From VBCG01 sp044226535 (GTDB lineage: Bacteria > Pseudomonadota > Gammaproteobacteria > Burkholderiales > Casimicrobiaceae): a stretch of DNA of 64,000 nt. A program made the position numbers and the translations under genes. The notes beneath the pieces were generated by a model. That model had not been told where the DNA came from, ran no database searches, and saw only the letters and a list, made by a program, of their open reading frames with translations. Location of the stretch: contig JBGAGT010000001.1 in the NCBI GenBank assembly GCA_044226535.1, positions 124,001-188,000 of the forward strand, given 5' to 3'. Positions 1 through 6,856 of this stretch are shown here, piece by piece (the stretch's first letter is position 1; every line of letters starts with the position of its first letter).

Positions 1-431
1 CTTGCCATTACCAACGCGTCCCAGTCGTCCGGCGGGTTTCCTCGCCGCAGCATCTTCCCGAACACCGCATATGGGTCGGATTTGCCGCCCGACGCTCGCA
101 GGGTCTGCTCGTCGTTGACCCAGGCGTACACGATGACCTTCGCCTTCGAGTCGTAGCGGAAGAACAGCCGGAACCGTCTTCCGATCCTGGCCCGCCGCCA
201 GTGGCGGTGCGCCGGTCCCAAGGTATTGCCTTGGCGATATTCGTCACGTGCCGGATCACCCGGCACCCCATCCAGCATCGTCTGGCTCAACGCCCGGAAG
301 AGCTTGACGTTGGCGTTGGACGCGAAGCCCTGCGGATCGCTCTGCTCGGCGCGCTGCGCGGCCGCGTGCAACCTCCGTAGCTGCCCGATCACGCCGTCAT
401 GGAAGAGCAGCGTCCAGCCATGCCTTTGCAT
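1..431 (-). CDS. yhaV: YhaV-family type II toxin (ribonuclease), cut by window start
   Basis: Toxin half of a PrlF-YhaV type II toxin-antitoxin system; YhaV is a RelE-superfamily mRNA endonuclease that arrests growth when its antitoxin is lost. The visible 143 codons match the family closely: GWTLLFHD near the start, then LFFRYDSKAKVIVYAWVNDE and KMLRRGNPPDDW near the end. E. coli YhaV is 154 aa, so only about ten C-terminal residues should lie outside the window. The ATG shares one base with the antitoxin stop (TGATG), so translation is coupled. The conserved core looks intact, so an active toxin is likely. Activity is inferred from the family. Confidence 0.85.
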   Translation of the reverse strand, partial: MQRHGWTLLFHDGVIGQLRRLHAAAQRAEQSDPQGFASNANVKLFRALSQTMLDGVPGDPARDEYRQGNTLGPAHRHWRRARIGRRFRLFFRYDSKAKVIVYAWVNDEQTLRASGGKSDPYAVFGKMLRRGNPPDDWDALVMA

Positions 432-745
432 CAGAGCGCCACGTCGCCTTCGATCTCTTCGAGGCTTACGCCATGGCCCGCATGCTCCAGCATGGCACGC
501 GCCAGATCATCGGGCAGCCCGCGAACATTCCGGCCAGCCTCGATATCGCGGGCCAGCAAGCCCAGAAACGCGCCGATGGCGGGATCCTCATGCTCGGCAT
601 CGACACGGGTCACCACGACTTCGCCATCGCGCAGATCGAACGCGACCTTACCGCCGACATCGACGCCGAGCGCTTGTCGGATGGGCTTGGGCAGCGTGAT
701 CTGGCCTTTCGAGGTCAGCGTGGCAACTTCGTGAACGTCAGGCAT
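431..745 (-). CDS. prlF: PrlF-family antitoxin (SpoVT/AbrB fold)
   Basis: A 104-aa antitoxin that neutralises the following YhaV-like toxin and, in the family, represses its own promoter. Residues about 6-48 form an AbrB-type swapped hairpin (TSKGQITLPKPIRQALGV), the DNA-binding part; the acidic C-terminal half probably contacts the toxin. I chose the ATG at 745, not the longer frame start at 841, because GGAG stands just upstream and the AbrB domain begins right after it. The toxin gene follows with a one-base stop/start overlap. A palindrome lies in the promoter immediately upstream, consistent with autoregulation. Confidence 0.85.
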   Translation of the reverse strand: MPDVHEVATLTSKGQITLPKPIRQALGVDVGGKVAFDLRDGEVVVTRVDAEHEDPAIGAFLGLLARDIEAGRNVRGLPDDLARAMLEHAGHGVSLEEIEGDVAL

Positions 746-769
746 AGGAATTCTCCAAGCAACGCTCGT

Positions 770-798
770 ATCGTAAGGAAATTTCCTTACTTTATCAA
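770..798 (-). promoter_or_regulatory. prlF-yhaV promoter with palindromic operator
   Basis: On the minus strand TTGATA (793-798) and TACGAT (770-775) are separated by 17 bp, a good sigma-70 match about 25 bp upstream of the prlF ATG. The perfect 18-bp palindrome gtaaggaaatttccttac (773-790) fills the spacer and enters the -10 box. This is the expected site for PrlF/YhaV autorepression, although binding is inferred. Confidence 0.75.
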
Positions 799-884
799 GC
801 GACACGCATGGCGGCCCTACAACCCGTTTACATAAACGCAAGTATGGTTTCTATTATCTTGGAATCCACCATATAACGTAAAAC

Positions 885-1190
885 ATGATTTCTATTACAT
901 CTGCCAAACGCGAGGTGACCCAACTCGGCGAACGGCTCCGCGTCGCCCGACTCGCGCGCGATGAGTCGATGGCGACTTTCGCAGAACGTATCGGCGTTTC
1001 CGTCCCCACGCTGCGTGCGATGGAACGGGGCTCGGTCACGGTGGCGATCAAGCACTGGGCCCATGCCCTCTGGGCTCTGGATCGACTGCCCGATCTCGCG
1101 GCGGTACTGAAACCGCAAGAGTCCGTGCTCGATCTCGCGCGGAAGGCCCAAGTTCCGCGCCGACGGCGCGCCAGCCGGAGACCCGCGTGA
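885..1190 (+). CDS. HipB-like helix-turn-helix regulator, orphan antitoxin
   Basis: A 101-aa XRE-family DNA-binding protein. Residues about 10-60 carry the helix-turn-helix (LGERLRVARLARDESMATFA, then GVSVPTLRAMERG), and the basic tail reads RRRRASRRPA. This architecture is typical of HipB-type antitoxins encoded directly upstream of hipA. No hipA follows; about ten bases after the stop the sequence enters a truncated fic gene, so the partner toxin seems to have been lost by rearrangement. A small inverted repeat (GTTTA-CA-TAAAC, about 828-839) lies upstream and may be its operator. A decayed second copy of its 3' half lies at 5930-6098. Confidence 0.7.
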   Translation: MISITSAKREVTQLGERLRVARLARDESMATFAERIGVSVPTLRAMERGSVTVAIKHWAHALWALDRLPDLAAVLKPQESVLDLARKAQVPRRRRASRRPA

Positions 1191-1200
1191 TCCTATTCCC

Positions 1201-2172
1201 GTCGACATCGAGCGGGCCCTGAAGAACGACTACAGCGACGACCCGAAGAAGCGGGACCTGCAGCTCGAAGCCAGAGCACATATCGCGGTCCAGCAATGGA
1301 TCGACGGTGGCGGGCTGCAAGGCAGAACCGTTACCATGGAGGGCATCCGCGAAGTCCATCGGCGCTTCTGCGAACTCCTTCCCGACGAGCTCCTGTGGGT
1401 CGACGATCCTGCGACGAAGAGACGCATCTTGGTGATCCCCGGGGAGCTGCGCGACATCGATGTCAAGGTCGGTGCGCACGTCGCGATCAGGCCGCCCGCC
1501 GTACCACGGTTCATGCAACGATTCGAGCAGGTCTACGGAGCACTCGGCAAGACGGAACGAATCCTCTCGGCGGCGGCCGCCCATCACCGGCTCGTCTGGA
1601 TTCATCCGTTTGCCGATGGCAACGGGCGCGTCGCCCGGCTGATGTCGCACGCGACGTTTCTGGAAGCGCTCGATACCGGCGCCGTCTGGTCGATCGCGCG
1701 CGGCCTCGCCCGACGTGTCGCGGTCTACAAGGCTCACCTCGCCGCCTGCGACCTGCCCCGGCGCAACGACCTCGACGGCAAGGGCCACTCGAGCGAAGAA
1801 AATCTCGCGGAATTCACGCGCTACTTTCTCACGACCTCCATCGATCAGGTCTCCTGTATGGGGGCCCTCATGCAGCCACGCGCGCTTCGCACGCGCATCC
1901 TGATGTAGTCGGAAGAACAAGTGCGCATGGGCAGGCTGCCGCCGAAATCCGGTGCCATCCTCGAAGCCCTGCTGTACCGCGGCGAAATCCCACGTGGCGA
2001 CACGCCGGCTATCGTCGACTCAAGCGAACGCAGTGCACGTCGCGTCGTCTCTGCCCTGCTGCAGCAGGGCGTCCTTACGTCCGAAAGTACGAGAGCGCCG
2101 CTACGGCTTTCCTTTCCTGCTGCACTGGCTCCGCGCTGGATGCCTGGCTTGTTTCCGGAGAAAACTGCGTAG
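1201..2172 (+). pseudogene. fic: Fic-family AMP transferase, 5'-truncated with in-frame TAG
   Basis: Fic proteins transfer AMP or other phosphate groups to target proteins. The signature HPFADGNGR, matching HPFx(D/E)GNGR, starts near 1606. One reading frame carries recognisable Fic sequence from about 1201 to 2172 with a single TAG at 1906-1908. Beyond the stop the same frame continues into the usual C-terminal winged-helix part (LPPKSGAILEALLYRGEIPR and LTSESTRAPLRLSFPAALAP). Relatives have Trp at this point as I remember them, so TGG to TAG is the simplest explanation. The N-terminal portion is missing: there is no ATG or GTG in frame between the upstream TGA at 1108 and the internal ATG at 1336. 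A 190-aa fragment from 1336 would contain the catalytic motif, so residual activity is not excluded. Confidence 0.75.
2086..2165 (+). repeat. 80-bp direct repeat, copy 1 (fic 3' end)
   Basis: This is the last coding segment of fic, from agtacgagagcgccg to ccggagaaaac. It recurs at 3063-3142 with one visible mismatch (gcgctgg versus gtgctgg). Copy 1 is in its native coding context. Confidence 0.9.
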
Positions 2173-2371
2173 GAAAGTGACCTGGTCGACGAAGTCGTAT
2201 TCCAGTCCACCGGTATTGGACCCTAGCTAAGTCAGCCCAACTGAGTTCGGGCAGCACTCTTCAACACACGTCGCCTAAGCCGATTGAACAAGAACGTGGG
2301 GCAATTCACCTGCCGCAAGGGTAACCGATGGCGTGGCAAGCCGGGCTATCAACCTGTGACGACGATCCTGT

Positions 2372-3031
2372 TCACTGCACTTGAATCCTCAGCCGGTCGA
2401 GAAACGGGAGGAGCGCGACTGTGAAGTGCTCCAACATTTCGTAGTCGATTTCTTGTCGTGGAAACGATGCGAACTTATGTGGCGAGAACATCAGCGTCAC
2501 GCTCAAAGAGTACTCTTCGTTGATTATTCTTGTAAGGAAGATGTACGCACCGTGAGTCGATGTTTCGCGGGCCGCGAAGCTTAGCCACCAACCAGTACTC
2601 GAATTCCTAAGCGAAGGACCGCTTCGCTCGGGCCTGTCCTTGCTAGCCAACTCGGAAGCGATGTTGCCCAATCTTGCCCGCGATTGTTCTACGCTTGTCG
2701 GATCCCTGAGTCCATCCGAATCTCTCAATCTATAGATTCGGATCAAAATTGTTCCATCATGGTCGACCCGACATGTCATATGTCGACAAGGCCAGATCTC
2801 CTGTTGAGCCAAAACGAATTCAGTTCCTGGCTTGATTGTCGACGGCCACGGATTTGTCTTGATTTCCGCACCTTTTGCAATCGGTATCGAAAATACAAAG
2901 CCCAGGCCCGCTTTCGTTATTTCACTATCCTGCGCAAGATCGATCGACACACTCTCTCGTGCTTCAGCGCCACCTGACGAGCAAGCGGTGATAAATACGC
3001 AACCTAGTGCGAGCGCGGAAAGTAAGCGCAT
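2372..3031 (-). CDS. Putative lipoprotein, paralogue of 3188-3853
   Basis: A 219-aa exported protein of no recognised family. The N-terminus MRLLSALALGCVFITACSSG is a signal peptide with a lipobox (ITAC), so it should be a lipid-anchored periplasmic or outer-membrane protein. It is homologous along its length to the gene at 3188-3853; shared blocks include WPC, DGTILIRI, LRDPTS and EYSLSVTLMFSPH. It lies on the opposite strand to fic, between the two copies of the 80-bp repeat. Its GC looks lower than the core genes, suggesting recent acquisition. Start chosen at the signal peptide. Confidence 0.6.
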   Translation of the reverse strand: MRLLSALALGCVFITACSSGGAEARESVSIDLAQDSEITKAGLGFVFSIPIAKGAEIKTNPWPSTIKPGTEFVLAQQEIWPCRHMTCRVDHDGTILIRIYRLRDSDGLRDPTSVEQSRARLGNIASELASKDRPERSGPSLRNSSTGWWLSFAARETSTHGAYIFLTRIINEEYSLSVTLMFSPHKFASFPRQEIDYEMLEHFTVALLPFLDRLRIQVQ

Positions 3032-3062
3032 GAGGAGTGATAGCTCGATTCGCAGCCCCTAG

Positions 3063-3142
3063 AGTACGAGAGCGCCGCTACGGCTTTCCTTTCCTGCTGC
3101 ACTGGCTCCGTGCTGGATGCCTGGCTTGTTTCCGGAGAAAAC
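3063..3142 (+). repeat. 80-bp direct repeat, copy 2 (displaced fic 3' end)
   Basis: A displaced copy of the fic C-terminal coding segment at 2086-2165, differing at one visible position. It sits between two paralogous exported-protein genes and is not attached to any fic coding frame. Similarity stops abruptly on both sides. Confidence 0.9.
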
Positions 3143-3187
3143 CACTTAGCAGGGCGTCAACGGAACCGCAATTACTCATCGCGTCAA

Positions 3188-3853
3188 CTACTTCGACACT
3201 GCGCTTTGCTGTACGCGCACCCCGGCCAAAAACGGCTCAAGCGCCTTCGCGTATCTGTCGAGCTCGTCGCGATTGATTGCGCCCCGCCGTACTGTAGCGT
3301 ACTCACGAGGTGAAAATGCAAGGGAAATACTCAGCGAATATTCGCGATCAACAATTCTCGTCAAATGCACGAACGCACCATGACCCTTGGTTTCCAAGCC
3401 AGTAAACGCCGCCCAGATAGCGTGACCAACTCGATAGAACTTTGGATCGGAAATTTCATCGACCGCAACGTCAGGCATCGCCGCACGCAATGCAAGGGCC
3501 CTTGTCTCTGCTTGCGCTTGGCTGGTCGGATCATATTGTGCGTCGGGTCCCTTAAGCCTGTGGATTCGCAAGAGGATGGTTCCGTCAAATCCTACGCGAC
3601 AAAGATTTCCGCAGGGCCACAGCTCTTGGTAAGCAACCACCCGACTCGTGCCCGGTTCCAAATCGCGTGGAAAGGGCAGTTTCCGTAAAGCAGCACCTTC
3701 GAGGACGGGAAACGAAATGATGTAACCAGCGTCTTGAACGTCGACACTTGTGTTGGGTTCAACTACCAATGATTGGGCGGCGCTCCCTGCGCCGATCCAC
3801 AATGCGCATATTTGGAGACACCCAGCGCACTTCACTGCGGAAAGTAGGCGCAT
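3188..3853 (-). CDS. Putative exported protein, paralogue of 2372-3031
   Basis: A 221-aa protein homologous to the lipoprotein at 2372-3031 (shared WPCGN, VGFDGTILLRIHRLKG, HLTRIVDREYSLSISLAFSP). The start at 3853 gives MRLLSAVKCAGCLQ, aligned with the MRLLSA start of the paralogue. Its N-terminus is a hydrophobic export signal ending in GAGSAAQS, but no clean lipobox is seen, so it is probably released by signal peptidase I. The frame is open upstream for a further 600 bases; I treat that as chance or the relic of another gene. Function unknown. Confidence 0.55.
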   Translation of the reverse strand: MRLLSAVKCAGCLQICALWIGAGSAAQSLVVEPNTSVDVQDAGYIISFPVLEGAALRKLPFPRDLEPGTSRVVAYQELWPCGNLCRVGFDGTILLRIHRLKGPDAQYDPTSQAQAETRALALRAAMPDVAVDEISDPKFYRVGHAIWAAFTGLETKGHGAFVHLTRIVDREYSLSISLAFSPREYATVRRGAINRDELDRYAKALEPFLAGVRVQQSAVSK

Positions 3854-4108
3854 GAAGAGTGTCCGCTCTGCGCATCCCATAAATAACGTTGGGAAGAGTA
3901 TCGTTGATCGGACCACATTCATTGGACTTGCCGCATTTCCGCCTATGACATTCGCCACAAAGTCATTTGGATTGACCAGAAACCTATCAACATGAGCTAC
4001 GACGCGTGCGGCCTGCGCCACATATGCCTCTCTATCTACTGCAGGGCCAAACGCCTCCACAGTCACAGAGCCGCCAAACTGGGCGCCCGTGTCTTGGATG
4101 TACGCCAT
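3854..4108 (-). other. Unassigned open segment with ribosome site, in frame with 3188-3853
   Basis: On the minus strand GGAG stands four bases before the ATG at 4108. The frame then runs 85 codons (MAYIQDTGAQFGGSVTVEAF...) straight into the gene at 3188-3853 without a stop. Either this is the remnant of a separate gene whose stop was lost, or the true product is a fused protein of about 306 aa. The internal signal peptide at 3853 argues against the fusion. I do not recognise the sequence. Confidence 0.3.
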
Positions 4109-4209
4109 CGCGCTCCGGATTATGAGGCTACCTTGACGTGGCGATCCAGTCCTTGCACCTGGAAGTTGCGAGCCGTCGTCCCGCTCCTGCGGGCCGGCTT
4201 GAGGACACT

Positions 4210-4409
4210 CCGAGTTTGACGGGGATAGAGACCTGTTGCGAGGCTCAAGCGGCTCGGCACGCACTCGGCCGAGTTGGTATAGGCGCTGTCGAAGCGCACG
4301 CCACGCGCCGCGAGCCGGTCGAGGTTCGGCGTGCGGATGTACCCGCCGACACACCCTAACGCGTCGGCGCAGAACTGGTCCGCCATGATGAATAGATGTT
4401 GGGGCGCAT
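4210..4409 (-). pseudogene. Sulfatase N-terminal remnant
   Basis: The fragment begins with ATG at 4409 (MRPNI) and changes frame after about five codons into LFIMADQ, consistent with a one-base loss. It continues ADALGCVGGYIRTPNLDRLA and YTNSAECVPSRLSLATGLYP. This is the amino end of an alkaline-phosphatase-superfamily sulfatase, including the C-x-P-S-R motif whose cysteine becomes formylglycine. Similarity ends around GLYPRQT; the rest of the enzyme (normally 450-550 aa) is absent. Non-functional relic. Confidence 0.7.
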
Positions 4410-4427
4410 GGGAGCAGTCCACGACCG

Positions 4428-4913
4428 CTACGTCGCGTCAGCCACGCAAGACTTGACAAGCGCTACCCCCAATATCGCTATCCCAATTGGCACCGCACCA
4501 ACCCAAGAGATCGCGTTCAGCCAGATCAAAATGCCCCAGACCGCGATCACAATCGCAAGGTCTCGCAGCTTGCGGACGGCAAACAGCACCGCTAACGCCC
4601 AAGCGATCCAGCCGATCCACCGGCCATCTTCTTGAATTCTACGAATGTGCTCCGGTGGCGACTCGCGCAGGATTCTTTCTCTGACTCCTTGCTGCAACTC
4701 GTCGATCTTCCGCTGCGCGCGGCTCATCTCGTCAGCGGATAGTTGCCCATTGATACGCAACCTCTGCTGGAGCTCTGCCAGCTCCGGATCCGGCGGAAGC
4801 GGATGCTCGGTCGCCCAAAACTGGGAAGCGACAATGCAAAGCAGGAGACCGATCAGCCAAGCAGCTACGCTTACCAGAATTGGCCTGGCTGCCCATTTCC
4901 AATCCGTGACCAA
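4428..4913 (-). CDS. Small hypothetical membrane protein
   Basis: Up to 161 aa, family not recognised. Hydrophobic segments lie at about residues 10-30 (ILVSVAAWLIGLLLCIVASQ), 97-113 and 117-152, separated by a charged central stretch (residues 38-92, rich in E, R and Q) likely to be helical. The frame opens with a TTG codon at 4913 preceded by GGAG, so the start is uncertain. It lies next to the sulfatase relic in the decaying island. Confidence 0.4.
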   Translation of the reverse strand: MVTDWKWAARPILVSVAAWLIGLLLCIVASQFWATEHPLPPDPELAELQQRLRINGQLSADEMSRAQRKIDELQQGVRERILRESPPEHIRRIQEDGRWIGWIAWALAVLFAVRKLRDLAIVIAVWGILIWLNAISWVGAVPIGIAILGVALVKSCVADAT

Positions 4914-5051
4914 GACCTACAGCTCCCCCAGACATGAATCGCCGCAAGTGCGGGCGCGAATCCGCAGGTTGCTCGCAAGCACGGCAGCCATCGGAATTAC
5001 CTCGTAATCCGTGACTTCACTGAGCAGGGCATGTGGGAAGGGCAAGTGGAC

Positions 5052-5708
5052 TCAATGGCTTTGAGCACGGCGTTGGACAACCTTCCGAGCGGCGTCAGTG
5101 GACACCAATTCAACCAACTCGCGGATTTGTGACGCGCTGGCCCGTCCGTCAAGGCGTGCCGTTTCGCTCGCCGAAAACTCCGTTCCCATGAATTCGCCCG
5201 ATATCGCCACGCTCAGCAAATCGGCTGAATAGCCGCTTGGGGGCGGCGGCACGTGAACATCTGCGTTTGATTGTGCCGGCATGGTCATCGGTATCCACAA
5301 CATTCCGTAGGGCGACACAATCGGGACAGACGCCTGAATTCCCATCGGAGGACTGCGCCCGGATACGGAAATGACGAACATCCGCAGATCTACCGGCATG
5401 CTCCAGTCCGAAAGGCCACTCTGCTCCACGATCTTGGACGCCAAAATTCGTGGTGCCGCAGGTTCCAATATGTCATCCCCGACGATCAACGTCGTGGTGT
5501 AGGACTCTCTTATCGCCTTTGTGATCCTTTGATCATTGGAGCGATGGTCTTTCACGAATGTTGCATCGCGCGCGGACGCATTGACCGAAAAGCGGATTGG
5601 CTCGGAAGGTTCCTGAAAGGTCTGGTCGGGCGGGGTCGCACAGGCTGCGAGAAAGCAAACACCGATCGCCCGCAGCCATGGAGCAGAAATTACATCGTAC
5701 CGCGTCAT
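5052..5708 (-). CDS. Putative lipoprotein of unknown function
   Basis: A 218-aa protein starting at the ATG 5708. The signal sequence ends in FLAACATPP, with a lipobox (LAAC) at about residues 20-23. The mature part has no motif I recognise; a proline-rich stretch (HVPPPPSGYSADLL) occurs near residue 160. A longer frame start at 5759 would place 17 extra residues ahead of the signal peptide and is disfavoured. No operon partner is evident. Confidence 0.5.
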   Translation of the reverse strand: MTRYDVISAPWLRAIGVCFLAACATPPDQTFQEPSEPIRFSVNASARDATFVKDHRSNDQRITKAIRESYTTTLIVGDDILEPAAPRILASKIVEQSGLSDWSMPVDLRMFVISVSGRSPPMGIQASVPIVSPYGMLWIPMTMPAQSNADVHVPPPPSGYSADLLSVAISGEFMGTEFSASETARLDGRASASQIRELVELVSTDAARKVVQRRAQSH

Positions 5709-5929
5709 AAGTAGCTTTCCGGTGCTGCAGGCGCTTATACGGTGAAAGGCCGCCCGCAAGACTTAGTGAGATCGATTTCGCCCGCAGGATAATCGACACA
5801 ACTAAAGATCTTGCGGAGCCAAGCTCGTCGGCAATGCCGCCGACTGGTCTCCGGCCCAAAGAGCACGAAGAGGCGATCAGGCTCCCTAATGACATTGCGC
5901 ATTTCTCGTTTTCGATCGCCAAGTATTCA

Positions 5930-6098
5930 CAAGAGCCGGTTCAGCCACCGTGACGATCAAGCCTGTGCCAGCGCGCTCCCGGCCTTGGATCGACCGCGTG
6001 ATCTTGCATCGAGAGTGAAACCGCAGGAGTCGCGCTCCACATGGCGCGTAAAGCGCAAGCTATGCGCCGAAGGCGCGCTAACCGGAGGCCAGCGCGAT
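5930..6098 (+). pseudogene. Decayed hipB-like 3' fragment
   Basis: Base-by-base comparison with 1030-1197 shows a degraded copy of the 3' half of the HipB-like gene. Shared segments include the gatcaag, ggatcgac and gaaaccgca(a/g)gagtc stretches, and the tail translates as MARKAQAMRRRRANRRPA against DLARKAQVPRRRRASRRPA. The coding frame must be changed at least twice to follow it, so it is dead. The helix-turn-helix part is not found upstream. The spacer 5709-5929 holds nothing I recognise. Confidence 0.65.
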
Positions 6099-6234
6099 TC
6101 TCTTCATGGTCTCGGTGATTCTGCCCCCCCTTGTGGTCGAACAGAACGTACCGCGAACTTGTCTCCTCACTAGGCTGCTCCGCGAACTGGAAGGTGAGGC
6201 GCATTGGCTTTTCCTCGGTCATTGGCCACCCAGC

Positions 6235-6498
6235 TCACGCGGGAGGTTTCACCGATCCAACGGGCTCATAGCATGCCGAAAAGGCATAGCCCCCGCCGCG
6301 CCCAAAGCCAAAGGGCAAGTAGTCCATTCTCCATGCATGACGCTCGCAAAGACGTCCCATCGCGTCAATATGAACGGTCTGCTCTTCGGTCGTGGTGCCA
6401 TGCCCCCCTTCGATGTGAAAGGGGGTCACGCTCACCTTCTTTATCGCACCGTCGGCGCATACCCACCCGGATCGTCCTCCGATGTAGTGAGATCCCAC
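6235..6498 (-). other. Possible frameshifted C-terminus of the 6441-6806 lipoprotein
   Basis: An 87-codon frame overlaps the end of the lipoprotein gene in a different frame. It reads like a continuation of it: WVCADGAIKKVSVTPFHIEG followed by HIDAMGRLCERHAWRMDYLP. No ribosome site precedes its own ATG. A single indel between about 6440 and 6500 would join the two into one protein of about 190 aa. A real frameshift mutation or a sequencing error are equally possible. Confidence 0.35.
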
Positions 6499-6806
6499 AA
6501 TCTCTCGCCTCGGAAAATTGCCTCCAGCTCGCCGATTGTCCTCTCCGACTGGCTGACCCTGACAATCACGATGTCCTTTGGCATATCCAAGCCACGTCGT
6601 GAATAGAACTCCTCGCCAAATGCATTCCCCATCAGATGGGACACAAACCTCCTTCCGTCATCAAACCTCCCATTTGCCACCTCCGAATAGGTTCCCGAAA
6701 GATGTGGGCACAATTCGCGTGGGGAAAGTTCGCGCGACTGGAGACCGTTCGGCTGACTGCTGCAACTCGCGAGTGCGAGCAGGGCGATGAGTTGTAGCAG
6801 TTTCAT
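6441..6806 (-). CDS. Short putative lipoprotein, possibly frameshifted
   Basis: A 121-aa protein with a clear lipoprotein signal (MKLLQLIALLALASCSSQ; lipobox LASC, Cys15). The mature part contains CPHLSGTYSE near residue 33; no family was recognised. The last dozen residues (DDPGGYAPTVR) may be out of frame, because the overlapping frame ending at 6235 looks like the natural continuation. It is the last accessory gene before the core block and reads in the same direction as the methionine gene that follows on the map. Confidence 0.5.
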   Translation of the reverse strand: MKLLQLIALLALASCSSQPNGLQSRELSPRELCPHLSGTYSEVANGRFDDGRRFVSHLMGNAFGEEFYSRRGLDMPKDIVIVRVSQSERTIGELEAIFRGERLWDLTTSEDDPGGYAPTVR

Positions 6807-6856
6807 TTGCTGAGGCTACATCACATCAGTATTTCCAACTTGGTCGCGGCAAAAAA

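Noticed and set aside
5941..6222. A 93-codon minus-strand frame (MTEEKPMRLTFQFAE...)
   Set aside because: Its second half is antisense to the decayed hipB copy and the ribosome site is weak. The first 35 codons might belong to a lost gene but cannot be supported.
1..6800. Insertion sequence or phage integrase driving the accessory island
   Set aside because: No transposase, integrase or tRNA attachment site was recognised; only indirect scars (duplicated fic end and hipB copies) are present.
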